A DNA stretch of 64,000 bases from Cocos nucifera (lineage: Eukaryota; Streptophyta; Magnoliopsida; Arecales; Arecaceae): positions 1-64,000 of the forward strand of contig QRFJ01004266.1 of assembly GCA_006176705.1 (NCBI GenBank), written 5' to 3'. Positions 33,676 to 45,721 of the stretch are shown here, piece after piece (position 1 is the first letter of the stretch; each line of letters opens with the position of its first letter). Under the pieces are notes generated by a model, which saw only the letters and a program-made list of their open reading frames with translations, searched no databases and had not been told where the DNA came from. Made by a program: the position numbers and the translations under genes.

Positions 33676-35599
33676 GTAGGAACGGTTTTAGAGGGAACCC
33701 TGTTCAGTAGATAGATTGAAGTTAATAATGAATGTCCCCAAAGAAAATCTGGGAGGTCTGTGAAGCTCATCATGGATCGAACCATATCCAATAGAGTCTG
33801 ATTTCTCCGTTCTAAAACCCCGTTGAGTTGAGGTGTTCCTGGTGGAGTCCATTGAGAGACTATGCCATTTTCCTTAAGATAGTCTAGGTATTCCTGGCTA
33901 AGGTATTCACCTCCTCGATCTAATCGAAGAACCTTAATGGGTTTTCCAGTTTGTTTTTCTACTTCATGTCTGAATTCTTTGAACTTTTCAAAGGCTTCAG
34001 ACTTATGTCTCATAAGATACACATACCCATACCTAGACAGATCATCGGTAAAGGTAATGAAGTAAACAAAATTGCCTCTAGCCGGCACATCAAATGGGCC
34101 GCACACATCAGTATATACTAGGGCAAGGAGATCTGTGGCCCTCTCCCCATGTCCAACAAGAGGGAGTTTAGTCATTTTGCCTTGAAGACAAGATTCACAA
34201 GTTGGATATGACTCAAAGTCAATGGACTCAATAGCCCATATTTTCTCAATTTGTTAATCCTATCTTCTGCTATATGACCTAATCTCAAGTGCCATAGATA
34301 TCTGTCATTTGGACTATCCCTAGGTCGTTTGGCATTCACTGTTTGCTCGATGATGTTAAAACAGGTACATCAATATGCAACTGATAAAGACCATTAACAA
34401 GGAAACCATTTGCAATTTTATTTTCTTTCATAAAGAATGTTACAATGGCCCTTAAAGAAGGTGATCACATAACCTTCTTGTGCTAAGCATGAAACAGAAA
34501 TCAAATTCCTGCTAGCTACAAGCACATAATAACAGTCTTTTAAAACTAAGTCTAAACCAGATGGTAATCGAAGAGGGTATGTTCCCACGGCTACTGCAGC
34601 AACTCTTGCTCCATTACCAATGCGTAGGATCATGTCTCCATCCCTCAGCCTCCTGCTATCCTCAAGACCCTGCATAGAAGTGCACAGATGAGCACTAGAA
34701 CCAGAGTCAAGCACCCAACTGGATGCAGAAGAAACCGTAAGGTTAGACTCAATAACGAGCATACCTCCAGAAGGACCTTCCTTCTTGTTCTTTACGGTGG
34801 CCAGGTAAATAGGGCAGTTCCGCTACCAATGGCTGTCGCTGTTGCAATGGAAACACTTTCCTTTGCCATCGACCTTCTTCTTCGGTTCTGCCTTCTTCTT
34901 CTTTGATCCTTCCACCTTCTGCTTTTTCACAGACTTCTTTTTCTTTCTATAAGATTTTCTTTTAGAAGAAGTCCATTCCATAGCAAGAACTGAGCCTTTA
35001 GAACCTTTCATAGAAAGCTCAGCGGTAACCAGCATACTCATTAACTCGGCCAAGGAATTCTGAAGTTTATGCATGTGGTAATTCATGATGAATTGCCCAT
35101 ATGCATCAGTCAAGGATTGCAGAATAATATCGTTCTGCAGATCCAAGTCCAACTTCACACCGAGCTTCTCAAGCTCTTCCATGTCCTTGATCATTGTCAG
35201 ACAGTGATCTTGGACTGACTGCCCATCACGCATCTTAGCCTTAAAAAGTCATTTTGTGACTTGATATTTGGCTGCGCGACTCTGTTCACCAAACATCTCC
35301 TGTAGGTGAGCCAACATTTGGCGAGCAGTCCCGATATCTTCATGTTGGCGCTGGAGCTCATCAAGACATTCGAGCCCAATGTAGTATCTGGCCTGTTTGT
35401 CATCGTCAATCCATTTTTCCAGAGACGCTCTCTGTTCAGTGGATGGACGGACTGTAATGTGGGAGGGTCCTGGTTCAAAACATGTGTTAACTTCTCATGA
35501 ACCCAAAACAATTTTGTAGTTCCTGAGCCCAATCTTTATAATTGGGTCTGGTCAGTCTATGTGTGGTCTAGGATACGTGCCAGTGGGTTAGACGCAGAC
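33676..35599 (-). pseudogene. pol: gag-protease-integrase fragment A4 (minus strand)
   Basis: Reads from gag at 35599 down to the integrase C-terminal part at 33676 (VPSKTVPT). Gag carries the same TGA as A1 (about 35248-35250). It has the knuckle with one Gly-to-Ser change, a protease frame with DSGSSAHL, the pre-integrase region with a frame break near 34225, and integrase with the FTDDLSRYGY motif. Unlike A1 and A3 it keeps the protease. The gag start is cut by the assembly gap; reverse transcriptase is absent. Confidence 0.85.
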
Positions 35600-35624
35600 N
35601 NNNNNNNNNNNNNNNNNNNNNNNN
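35600..35624. other. Assembly gap (25 N)
   Basis: 25 N between inverted family A gag and a plus-strand family A LTR fragment. True length and continuity across it are unknown. Confidence 0.99.
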
Positions 35625-36299
35625 GAGGAATCCAGGGGACTCTATTCCCACCAATCAGATTTAGATCTGATTTCACAAAGGGTTGTGATTGGTTGGGAAG
35701 AAGAGGAGTTGGATCACAGCTAGTCTATAAATAAGACCCTGTACCCAACTCAGATAAACATATGATGAGATCATAGTTTTCATATGCCCCAAGGCTACCT
35801 CTCCATGCCAAACCACCTTCTCCCCTTGCTCTCCACGTCCAAAAGGAGTTTTGGACCTTGGTTGGTGCGATTTAGATCAAAGAAAGGCGATCAAAAGTAA
35901 GAAGGCTGCGCTGCTGCAAAGGACGACTGCTCATCTTCAAAAAGAGTTTTGAAGATCCTTCAGATCAGATCCAGATCTGATTTTTGGAGGTGTGATAGAG
36001 AAGAAGAGGATCTCTAGATCCAACCCAAGTGGATACCGATTGAGGCCAGGCGCTTGCGTGGCTAAGATTCAGAACCTTCCGCTGCAAATAGGATCATCAA
36101 CAGGATAATAGGATTACCCAGATCAGATAAATTAAATTTGATTTAATTTATCTTTTAATTTTATTTTATTAAAATAATAAGAATTAGATCTAAAACATAT
36201 CAAGATCTGATTGGGATTAAGAGAAAAATTTTTGAAATATATCTCTTGATCTGATCAGATCTGAACGAACCTGGACCGAGAAATCAGGATTTCCCTTCA
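35625..36299 (+). repeat. Family A LTR fragment, divergent subtype
   Basis: The last 675 bp of an A-type LTR, ending GATTTCCCTTCA at 36299. Its post-TATA segment (CAACTCAGATAAACATATG) differs from both A1/A2 and A3, so it represents a third, older LTR subtype. TATA box at 35726. Confidence 0.85.
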
Positions 36300-37900
36300 G
36301 ATGGTTGCTTTAATCCATAAATGGATTCATTTAGCTTGCATACTTAATTTGTCCTCCCACTTGAGATAAATCCTTCTAGCTGTGTCATATAGACATCTTT
36401 CTTAAGATTACCATTGAGGAAAGTAGTCATGACATCCATCTGTCAAATCTCATAATCAAAGTATGCAGCTATAGCAAGCAAAATTCTAATGGACTTGAGC
36501 ATGGCCATCGGTGAGAAGGTTTCATCATAGTAAATTTCATCAAGCAAAATCCTTTGCCACCAACCTAGCTTTATAGGTTTCCACTTGGCCATCAACTTCA
36601 ATCTTCTTCTTGAAGATCCACTTGCACTTTATTGGGGTTACACCCACAGGCGCATCAACCAAAGCCCATACATGGTTGATATACATTGAGTTCATTTTAG
36701 ATTTCATGGCTTCCAGTCATCGGTCTAAGTCCCTACTCATGACAACTTCTGAATAAGTTAGTGGATCATCATCCTTAATATTGTTGATTCCACTATCATT
36801 TTTAATGATAAAACTATAACTCAGAGATGCTTGATGCACTCTATCTAATCTTCGAAGAGGAGGTGTGTATTGTGGATGTACCCTATCCTTGGGTACATCT
36901 AGTTGAGGATCCCCTTGTGGTCCAACCATAGGTATTTCTGGATTGGTTTGCAGGTTCTGAACTTTTCTATATTCAATATTCCTTCCACTACCTCCTTCTT
37001 GGATGAATTCATTTTCCAAGAAAGTGGCATGCCTACTAACAAATACCATTTACTTAGTAGGATGGTAGAAATAGTATCCATTTATTTCTTTAGGATATCC
37101 TATAAATCTACATTTTTTTGATCTAGCACTTAGCTTATGTCCAAAAATATTTTTGACATAAATACGATAGCGTCAAATCTTAAGATGTTTAACATTAGGC
37201 TTCCTTCCTTTCCATATCTCATATGGAGTACTAGCAATAGACTTTAAAGGCATCTTGTTTAATATGTATGCGGCAGTCTTTAGGGCATATCCCAAGAATG
37301 ATATTGGAAGATCAATAAAGTACATCGCAGACCACACCATATCCATCAATGTGTGATTCCTTCTTTCTACTTTACCATTTAGTTATGGTGTATAAGGAGG
37401 GATTCATTTAGATAGAATACCATTATCCTTAAGATGATCACGAAATTTATTAGATAAGTATTCTCCTCCTCGATCAGATTAAAGAATCTTGATACTTTTT
37501 TTAGTTTATTTCTTGACCAATCTTTCATACTTCTTGAACTTATCAAAGGCTTCGGATTTTTATTTCATAAGATACACATATCCGAATATTGATAAATCAT
37601 CCATAAAGGTGATAAAATAGGAGTATCCTCTCCTGACCTAAGTTGTCATCGATCCATATACATCTGAAAGTACTAAGGCTAACAACTCTTTTGCCCTTTC
37701 TCCATGTCCAAAAAATGGAGTTTTGGTCATCTTACCCATGAGATAGAATTCTTAAGTTCCCAATGATTTATAATCATATGGGTCAAAATACTCTCCTTTG
37801 TACAACTTGTTTATCCATGTTTCAATAATATGACCAAGACGGTAATGCCAAAGAAAGGTGGTATTCACATCTTCTCTCTTTCTTTACGTATTTCTTCCTA
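36300..37900 (-). pseudogene. pol: pol remnant of D2: pre-integrase, integrase, reverse transcriptase N-terminal part
   Basis: On the minus strand the pre-integrase motif (WHYRLGHI-like) lies near 37830, integrase follows with an FITFMDDLS-like motif near 37600 and DRGGEY near 37460, then RFIGYPKE near 37090. A frame at 37049-36717 starts with SRHATFLENEFIQE, the junction where family A copies carry the amber stop, and here the stop position is Glu. Reverse transcriptase runs to 36300. Stops and frame breaks throughout; not functional. Confidence 0.8.
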
Positions 37901-38338
37901 TATGAAATACATTTACATTGAGTACAAGAATTAAAAGATTGTTATCTATATAACCACTACATAAAATTTATTAAAAAATAAAATGGAGCAACCATAGCCC
38001 ATTAACCTTATTTCATAATCTTGTTTTAATAACAAAAGTATAAAAATAATATTAATAATGACTTTAGACATATAATAATAGTTATTTAATTTTAAAGTCT
38101 TTCCTAAAGGTAAATTAAGTAAATAGGTTCCGATAGCTTCTGTGATAATGGATTCTCCACTTGCACCAAAAAGCTTAGGGTCGCCTCTTTTCTGCTCGCT
38201 GATATTCTATAATCGCTGCAAAAAATTTTAAATATGCAATCCACAGGTGGTATTTAATACCTATATATTAGAGTCCGAGGCACTTAATGAAAAATCGGTA
38301 TGTATCATATACACATGATCTGGTACAATACTTGTACC

Positions 38339-38521
38339 CTACTTAAAACTTGCAAGATAATTCTTGCAATTATTCTTCCAATATCCTAACTTGCCATAAT
38401 AAGAATAGGTAATATCCATAAGGATATCTTTTGCCTTATTATTACTAACCGAACTAGGGTCAGATAATTCCTGAACATTGGAGACATTCTCCTGTGTGAA
38501 TCTAATTTGCAAATCCTTCAA
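38339..38521 (-). pseudogene. gag: gag C-terminal remnant of D2 with decayed zinc knuckle
   Basis: 60 codons ending in a Copia gag knuckle region (YSYYGKLGYWKNNC). The first two Cys and the His are all Tyr, each explained by one C-to-T or G-to-A change, and only the last Cys remains. The flanking residues (KNYLASFK) match gag ends of related elements. The gag N-terminus is not recognisable upstream. Confidence 0.65.
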
Positions 38522-38788
38522 CTAGTCCACATTGTTAGAACCGGCCAACATATTTTTATTTATGGTGTCAAGCAATGAGTGTGAAGTTGCTAAAATGTAG
38601 AACTAAATCTACATTAAATTAAAAATAATACTATAAGCAGACTGTTCATATTTGACATGCATAACTAGATTAGGACTTTTAACTGGTTATGTCTTTCACT
38701 ATTTTTTTCGGATACCATAGCCCTCACCTACGGTAAACGAGAAATCTTAACCAGACTTCTTAATGGGGCTGAGACCCTAATTTCTTAG

Positions 38789-39106
38789 TGAAGCTTTATG
38801 GATATCACAACAAACCTCAATATGTTCAAAGATAGGACAACCTTTTAATTGCATCTCATGCAATTCTCAACATTAACCTTGCCTCTAAAACACTTATAGC
38901 CTTGTGGATATCACAACAAACTATAGTGTTCTAATTAAGTCAAACCCTTCATTTCCATACAGTCATATCTCGAAAAATGCTGCCCTTGTGGATATCACAA
39001 CAAAGCAACATCTCCAAAATATACCGTAAGAATTAAATATGCTCCAAGACATACCCTTATCGATCTTCATAGTGGGTCTTCTAGATATCACAACAAACCT
39101 ACTATG
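38789..39106 (-). other. Four tandem hairpins with a near-identical loop, D2 leader/gag region
   Basis: The phrase GATATCACAACAAA (plus strand) occurs at 38801, 38907, 38991 and 39084. Flanking arms differ but pair: 38789-38793/38815-38819 (5 bp, weak), 38889-38899/38921-38930 (AACACTTATAG with CTATAGTGTT, one bulge), 38977-38983/39005-39011 (ATGCTGC with GCAACAT), 39068-39076/39098-39106 (CATAGTGGG with CCTACTATG). Within the loop TTGTG can pair with CACAA. No coding frame explains this periodicity. The stretches 38522-38788 and 39107-39556 show only leader-like AT-rich sequence. Confidence 0.6.
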
Positions 39107-39556
39107 GTTTTTGATAGGGTTTTGGCTTAGCATGAAGGAAGGCATTTGTAGTGCCTATTTAGTCAATTCAAGATTTAAATTGAGTCAAACTGGCCAAGTA
39201 AGTGTGAGAGAAGTGGGAGGCCCCCTATTTTTGTCTTAGACACTAAAAGATTTGGCCAGATAAAAAAGGGACCTAATTAATAAACCATGTTCTCTTTACC
39301 TTCCCAAAACCATTTTCCTAGACACCAACTGATCAATCATTTCCTGAATGGATTTGTATTTAATTTTTCAGCACTATGACTTAATATAAATTTACAATGG
39401 CTTTTAACAGTCTCAAAGCACATCCTTTTGTAAATCAATCATATATGCAACTATAGCACACATAAATCATAAATATATTAATAACATGTATAATCATTCT
39501 ATATCTATATATCACATATGCATATAGAATTCAAGCTATCAAGCTATTTGTTATAG

Positions 39557-39628
39557 CATCATTCTAGGACAACCATTTACCACATAGCGAACATCCACCA
39601 TATGCTAGGAGAAACTTACAGAATGATG
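39557..39628 (-). other. Leader hairpin, D2
   Basis: CATCATTCTA (39557-39566) with CAGAATGATG (39619-39628), 9 of 10 pairs; counterpart of 13786-13858 in D1. Confidence 0.6.
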
Positions 39629-39711
39629 AATAACATATACTATTCATAACAAGAATCTAAACATATCAAATTGCATGCATCATCAGTATATGATTGAACC
39701 AAACAAACCTG

Positions 39712-39723
39712 GCTCTAATACAA
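39712..39723 (-). other. Primer binding site, D2 (degenerate)
   Basis: Minus strand TTGTATTAGAGC, two changes from TGGTATCAGAGC, in the same AACCCTATAG context as D1. Confidence 0.75.
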
Positions 39724-39727
39724 CTAT

Positions 39728-40354
39728 AGGGTTCTGATGGCACAATGGAAGCATAAATTTCAAAAAAACTTATCAAGAAATTCTAACCATCAAACCCTAA
39801 CCGAAGCTCACCTTGATGATTAGCAACCATATACTACACAATCATATATGCAAGTATAAAAGGTATAGAAGAATACCTTAGGCTAATGAAGATGGAAAGA
39901 AGCCGGTAATCAATATTTCTGCTGGGCATCCAAGTGTACACCCTCCAATGGTGATCCACATAGGGTCTTGATCATGACTCTAATCCTTCACACGTTGGTT
40001 CATGTTGATCAATTCTTGTATGAAGAATTTGATCAATCTAACCTAGGAAAAATACACTTAGACAAGTGTTAGCACCAAAGACTCTCTATCTTACTTCTTT
40101 CACCCCTTTATCTTTCCTAATTTTTTTTCTGAGCTATCCTAAATTAGACTTCTTGTCCTAATCAGGACCTTATTTTAACAAGGGAAGAAAGCAAACTATT
40201 CAGACACCCTAGAGAAAGACAACCTTCCCTCTTTCCTAGCCTTTCTTTTTCTCTTACTTTCTTATTCCCTATCTTGCCAATTTTTCTTCCTAAGTCATTA
40301 TCCTAAATAAGACTTCTTATCCTAATTTAGGATCTTGTCTTGACAAGACAAAGG
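39728..40354 (-). repeat. D2 LTR, 3' part (minus)
   Basis: Inverted counterpart of 13062-13686. The exact LTR end is uncertain by a few bases. Interrupted at 40354 by the end of element C. Confidence 0.7.
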
Positions 40355-41564
40355 TGTTGGTAATGGTGTAGGGTTCTAGGCATGCTCATCAAAATTTTTT
40401 TTTGAAGAAATTGCAATAGAAGGCAATGTTAATCTAATATTAATCTACGTTTACATGATCAAATCATAAAACCCTACACAAGGATCTAGACATGCTTATA
40501 CATGTATAGAAATATAATTGCATGTGATCAACAAATCAAATTTACTGACTGATTCATGTTCAGAACATGATACCTGAGTGCAAGTAGATGATCTCTAGAA
40601 TCTAAAATCACTGAAAGAGCCGTCTCATATTGTCTGGTCTCTACAGACAGTCCCGGTCTCGACCAGCTCCACTGGAGTACTAGCTCCTCATTGAAGCCTT
40701 TGATAGCCAATCTAGGTCGATCCGATGAACCACCTTTTCTCAAATCCCAGATGCTCTAGAAGATTAGAATACAAACTTTAGAGGATGATGAGGTAGTGTA
40801 GAATATTTGGTGGAGAGACGATGGTCACAATGCTCAAACTCACCACCCAAACCCTGGGTCCAAACCCTAGGGCTACCCACACCGAGAACCTTAGAAATTA
40901 GGCTGTCTGGATTTTTCTGACACTCAAAAAACTCACCCAAGAGACCCCATGCCGAATACACAATTTCTTTAATAAAAATATTTCATAAAAAAATTAACAT
41001 GCAATTTTAAACTATTTGAAATTGCATAAGAACACTAAGGTAGGAAATGTAATGCAGACACACTGTGTTTAGGATTTCTCATGCCCAGAACAAGTGTCGT
41101 ACTCAAGTTTTCTCTCTCCGAAAAACTTCTCTTGCACTCACCGCACCCCAAAAAAAATTTGAGCTTTTAAAAGGGTGACAACACATGGGAAAACCATGTG
41201 GAAAAGAGATAAGAGAGAGTTGTTTAATTTGTTCCAACCAAAAACTAATTATCTTGAATTCAAAATTCAAGATAAAATTTAAATCCTTTCCAATGTTTGG
41301 AAACGTGATTAACACATAGAAGGACTTTCCTTCTGGTGTGCATTCCCTCTTCTAATCTGATTAAAAGTGGTGACAAAGATAGGGTGGCATGGGGAGAAGA
41401 TAAGCTTGTAAGTTAGAGTGGTTCAAACCACTCGCATGAATTCAAAATTCAAGCTACAATCCTATCCATTCTGCAACACCAATACCAAGTCATTAGGTGC
41501 ATAAACTCCTTTCAATATAGGAAAAACTCATGCATATTTTGCAATAGCATGAGAGAGGGCATGG
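40355..41564 (-). repeat. C 3' LTR, terminal part
   Basis: Matches 57716-58958 closely, including the ATGCCTAGAA phrase at the LTR end and the AGAGAGGGCATGG phrase where A3 inserted. The minus ORFs here are LTR sequence and also appear at 58156-58844. Confidence 0.85.
41560..41564. repeat. Target site duplication of A3, left
   Basis: CATGG here and at 51351-51355 flank A3 exactly. The related C 5' LTR has a single CATGG at 58954-58958. Confidence 0.95.
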
Positions 41565-43849
41565 TGTTAGATATATGTGCCCTAGAAGCCAGAACTGGCT
41601 GACACTTGTAATACACTTCTAAGGGCAAAATTGTAATTTTGACTATAATCTATAAAATGGGTTATTTTCTATCACACCTGTGTATTTAGTGTCTGTGATA
41701 CATCCTTTGAGTTAATGGTAATGATAATTCATATTTTCAAGAGTTGAAAATTTAAGACATGAATAATCATTATTAACTCATAAACAGCTCCCGACCATAG
41801 GATCATCACGAGGATGGTGATTGATCCGGAAGGTTGGTGTACGATCGCTTCTCTTTAATAGATGAGTCTTGAGTCTACGGTGTGGAGACACCGGAGCAAA
41901 AGTACAGGTACTCGTTAGAGAACGAGGGCACTGAGCGTGACCACCTCGAGTAGTCATTAGGAAGTCTACCTTCTCGTCAATGACTGACTCGATGCTACAG
42001 TAGTGTGTCTGGTTCTTTGACCTGAGATGCATCGGCAGTTCACCTTGAGGGTGTTATAGTTTGACTACACCATTACTTGGTCTCCTAGCCATATGGAATC
42101 CTGAGGTGTATATTGGCTATGACATGTTCATTGTAGGAACTGGATTGCATCAAGATGGGATCTATCTACCTCGGTGGTAGAGGAGTAGCCCTATGATGAT
42201 CATGAGAATCAAGTCCAGAAATCCATGGCCATGGTAGAGTAAAATAATAGAAAGAGTTTCTATTTAGATTTTCACATTGGACTCGAATCGAATGATTACA
42301 TCATATGACAGAGACTAGGGTTTGACGAGTTCACCTTAACCCTAATCTGATCGGGGCTCAAGATAGAAGAACTGAATCACATAGGTAGCTGCACCAAGAG
42401 GTTCGCATTCAGCTCTGATGGGTTGCCACCATATACTGCTAGGTGTCACTGATGGAATTTGGGAGCAATTAGAATGATTTAGATGATCGATCATTCTAGC
42501 TATTCGAATCAGAAGAGTTCTGATCCATCGAAAGGAGTTTCGATGATGTCTATGATAGAGATCATGACATATCCCATTACCATACAGAACTGAACCTAAC
42601 TGGGTCACACAAATAAGGGTTTGAATCTGGTGATCATCAATTGAACTGATCTAGTTCAATTGATCTGAATGAGATTCAATTAGGTTCAAGGAAATCGTGC
42701 TAGCACTCGATTGAACCTAACGTTCTTCTTTTGCTATCACAAATAAGTTGTCCTGACTGAGCCAAAGGAGTTTGTGCTCAATCAGAGGCCTTCATATGGT
42801 CTGACTGGAGGTTGTCCAAGTCAGAATAGGTTGTCTTATTTGTAAGACATTACCTGCCATTTTTGGTCACCTGCCATTTCTTGTTCTTTGACTTTGGTCA
42901 AAAGTCTACCTTTGGCTGGTCAAACGTTGACCATTGACCCTTTGACTTTTGACCACATGTCATGCACCTATTGGAGAGCTGGTGGGGGCCTGTCCTCCTG
43001 TCAGAACCTGGCAAGGAGAAGGGCGCACGCCAAGGGTGGTGTGAGCCCAAGTTGGAGGCGCTTTGGAGTCCTTATTGGACAAGGACTCCACCTCCCTTTT
43101 GGATTCCAATCAGAGTTCTACTAAGAATCCAGTTTGACTGGTCTTAGGTGCCCTCTAAGGAGGAATCCAGGGGTCTCTATTTCAACCAATCAGATTTAGA
43201 TCTGATTTCACAAAGGATTGTGATTGGTTGAGAGGAAGAGGAGTTGGATCACGCTTAGTCTATAAATAAGACCCTGCGCCCAACTCAGATTCTAAATCAA
43301 TGCAATTCAATTGAGAAACCCCATGCCCCAAGGCTGCCTCTCCCCTCCTTCTCCATGCCATAGTCTCTTCTCCCCTTGCTCTCCACATCCAAAAGAGTTT
43401 TGGATTTAGGTTGGTGCGATTCAGATCAAGGAAAGGCGATCAAAATCAAGAAGGCTGCGCTGCTGCAAAAGGACGACTGCAGATCTTCAAAAGAGTTTTG
43501 AAGATCCTCCAGATCAGATCCAGATCTGATTTTTGGAGGTGTGATAGAGAAGAAGAGGATCTCTAGATCCAACCCGAGTGGATACCGATAGAGGCCAGGC
43601 ACTTGCGTGGCTAAGATCCAGAACCTTCCGCTGCAATCAGGATCATCTACAGGATAATAGGATTACCCAAATCAGGTAAATTAAATTTGATTTAATTTAT
43701 CTTATTTTATTTTATTTATTAAAATAATAAAAATCAGATCTGAAACATATCAAGATCTAATTGGGATCAAGAGAAAATTTTTTGAAATATATCTCTTGAT
43801 CTAATCAGATCTGGACGAACCTGGACCGGGAAATCAGGATTTTCCTTCA
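41565..43849 (+). repeat. 5' LTR of A3
   Basis: 2285 bp, TGTTAG...CTTCA. W-box cluster at about 42887-42955 with one core mutated to TTGGC. Confidence 0.95.
43261..43268 (+). promoter_or_regulatory. TATA box, A3 5' LTR
   Basis: TATAAATA; the upstream context CGCTTAGTC differs from AAGAGGTC of A1/A2. Confidence 0.7.
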
Positions 43850-43851
43850 AC

Positions 43852-43863
43852 TGGTATCAGAGC
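43852..43863 (+). other. Primer binding site, A3
   Basis: TGGTATCAGAGC, initiator-Met type. Leader 43864-45721 follows with the family A hairpin array. Confidence 0.95.
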
Positions 43864-44421
43864 CATGGTTCTAAATTATTTAGATCTAATTTTAATTTTA
43901 TTTTAATTAGAAAATAAAGTGATTTCAGATGTCACATGAGATGTGATCAGATCTGAAATCAAAAAAATTAAAATTAAATGATTTGGATCTAAGAACATGA
44001 AGATATGCATGACTAGTTCTAGAATAGAATAGTTCTATAGAATAGTTTTGCATGTCTTTGATTTAATCTGATTAAATCATATTTTAGATCTTCTTATTTA
44101 CTGTTTTCTGATATTATAAGTGTTATAATAACATCTGATAAACAGCAAATAAAAATTATTTAATTTTAAATATCATATGAGATATGATGATGCATGTCTA
44201 GACTAGTTGTAGAATAGTTCTACATAATTGTCTAGATTAGAATTTATTTTGATTAGATCAATTTAAATCTAATTTTTTAGATTATTATGTGATAATTTAG
44301 ATCTGAAAACATGCATGATTATGATACATGAGATGTATGCAAAATATGCCTTGATTAGATCTAAATTTTGTATATGAGATATATGATATAGATCTATACT
44401 GTTTTGTAGATTTACATGTTC

Positions 44422-44546
44422 CTGATTAAGGCGTTCCTCTTGGCCGTCCGGTCATAAGAACGAAGAAGGGTTTAAAGGCCCTCTCTTCCCATTCGATGGG
44501 GTGTTCTTATGACGTGTAGGGGTGCTGCGTGTTCGTCCTTAATCAG
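44422..44546 (+). other. Composite leader hairpin, A3
   Basis: Identical to the 125-bp element of A1 and A2. Confidence 0.65.
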
Positions 44547-44926
44547 AAACCCAAAACTTACTTTCTGCAAAACCCTAGATCTTGAAACCCTAGGATTTAT
44601 TGTGCATATTTTATTTATGAACCCAACTTAATTAAGAATTAAGTTTATGGAATATTAATTAGGTCTAAAATTGAGAATTTCAGATCTAAGACATATTCAT
44701 AATACTGGGTTCGGGCTTGGGTAGCTCAATTAGGTCTAAGCGGTTGATCAAACCGAATCAAGAGTTGGTTAGATGGGATCAACAATGCTTAAATTGACCA
44801 GCCTAATAGGATTAAGTCTGGGTCAAGATCGAGTCACGATCAAGCAAGACCTAATTAGGCTCAGAGGTTAGAGTCTGGATTATAGGCTAACCCAATTGGT
44901 TCTGACTCAACAATTTGGTGTCTAAG

Positions 44927-45717
44927 GTAAGTTTGGCATAGACGACCGACTGGTTTTTAATTGGAAGCTACTCGACCTGAATACGTTCTTGTGCGAGTTA
45001 ACGGCATATTCCTTCCACCGGTCTCACTTACCTGGCCATATCTGTTGACACAGTTCTGATCTGAGGTGGTCAATAATCCGAGCTGACCCATGCCACTAGG
45101 TTAGTCATAATTGTTATGACTAAGCCAAGTCTAGTTTAATGAGACCTGAATCAATTCTCCCTAAGAAAAGATTAAGTCCGAGGTCTTCCACCATTGTAGA
45201 CGTGCGGGCCCTTCCCGGGGTTGATTGTTCTCGGCTGGATACAGTGGCTCAGTTGCACCGGGAAGACGCAACCATGTCTATTAGGCATTGGATGCTATGG
45301 GCTGGAGGATGAGTTGGGCTCAATATTTCGGATACGGTGAGAGATCCAATTAGGAACCCAGTCTATGCAAATGGTGGGTCTGACTTAACTAAGGAGTAGA
45401 TCAATATTCCGGATACGGTGAGATTCATGAATTAGAGACCAAGTTTGGGTGCACCATGATTAGAGAATCATTGAACAAGAGTTGTTCACTCATTGGCTAA
45501 CCCATCACCAATAACTGTTAGGTGAGGTGATGAGTCAGTTGGTGAGACCGCACCACCCACTAGAAATCATCAATCGCAGAGATTTTCGCATCTCTACAGA
45601 GGGAGTGTAGGGATCCGAGAAAATAGTGGAAGCTAATTTGTTTAAAAATAAAATCCCTAAACAAATTGGTCAAGTCAAAATTACAAGTATCTAACTAGAA
45701 TCTTTGACTCTCTACAG
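44927..45717 (+). other. Predicted leader intron, A3
   Basis: AAG|GTAAGT donor, CTAAC branch-like motif, CTCTCTACAG|G acceptor, 791 nt. Confidence 0.5.
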
Positions 45718-45721
45718 GAAA

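Larger units (their letters stand above)
36300..40354 (-). mobile_element. Copia family D, copy D2 (minus strand, truncated)
   Basis: On the minus strand: LTR 3' part (40354 to about 39728), primer site, leader, hairpin array, gag end, integrase and the N-terminal part of reverse transcriptase. It is cut at 36300 inside the reverse transcriptase (GLKQ motif) by the family A LTR, and at 40354 by element C. Many in-frame stops. Confidence 0.8.

Noticed and set aside
38801..39100. CRISPR-like array (regular repeats with spacers)
   Set aside because: Only four imperfect 14-20 bp repeats with arms that pair locally, inside a plant retrotransposon; no associated genes.
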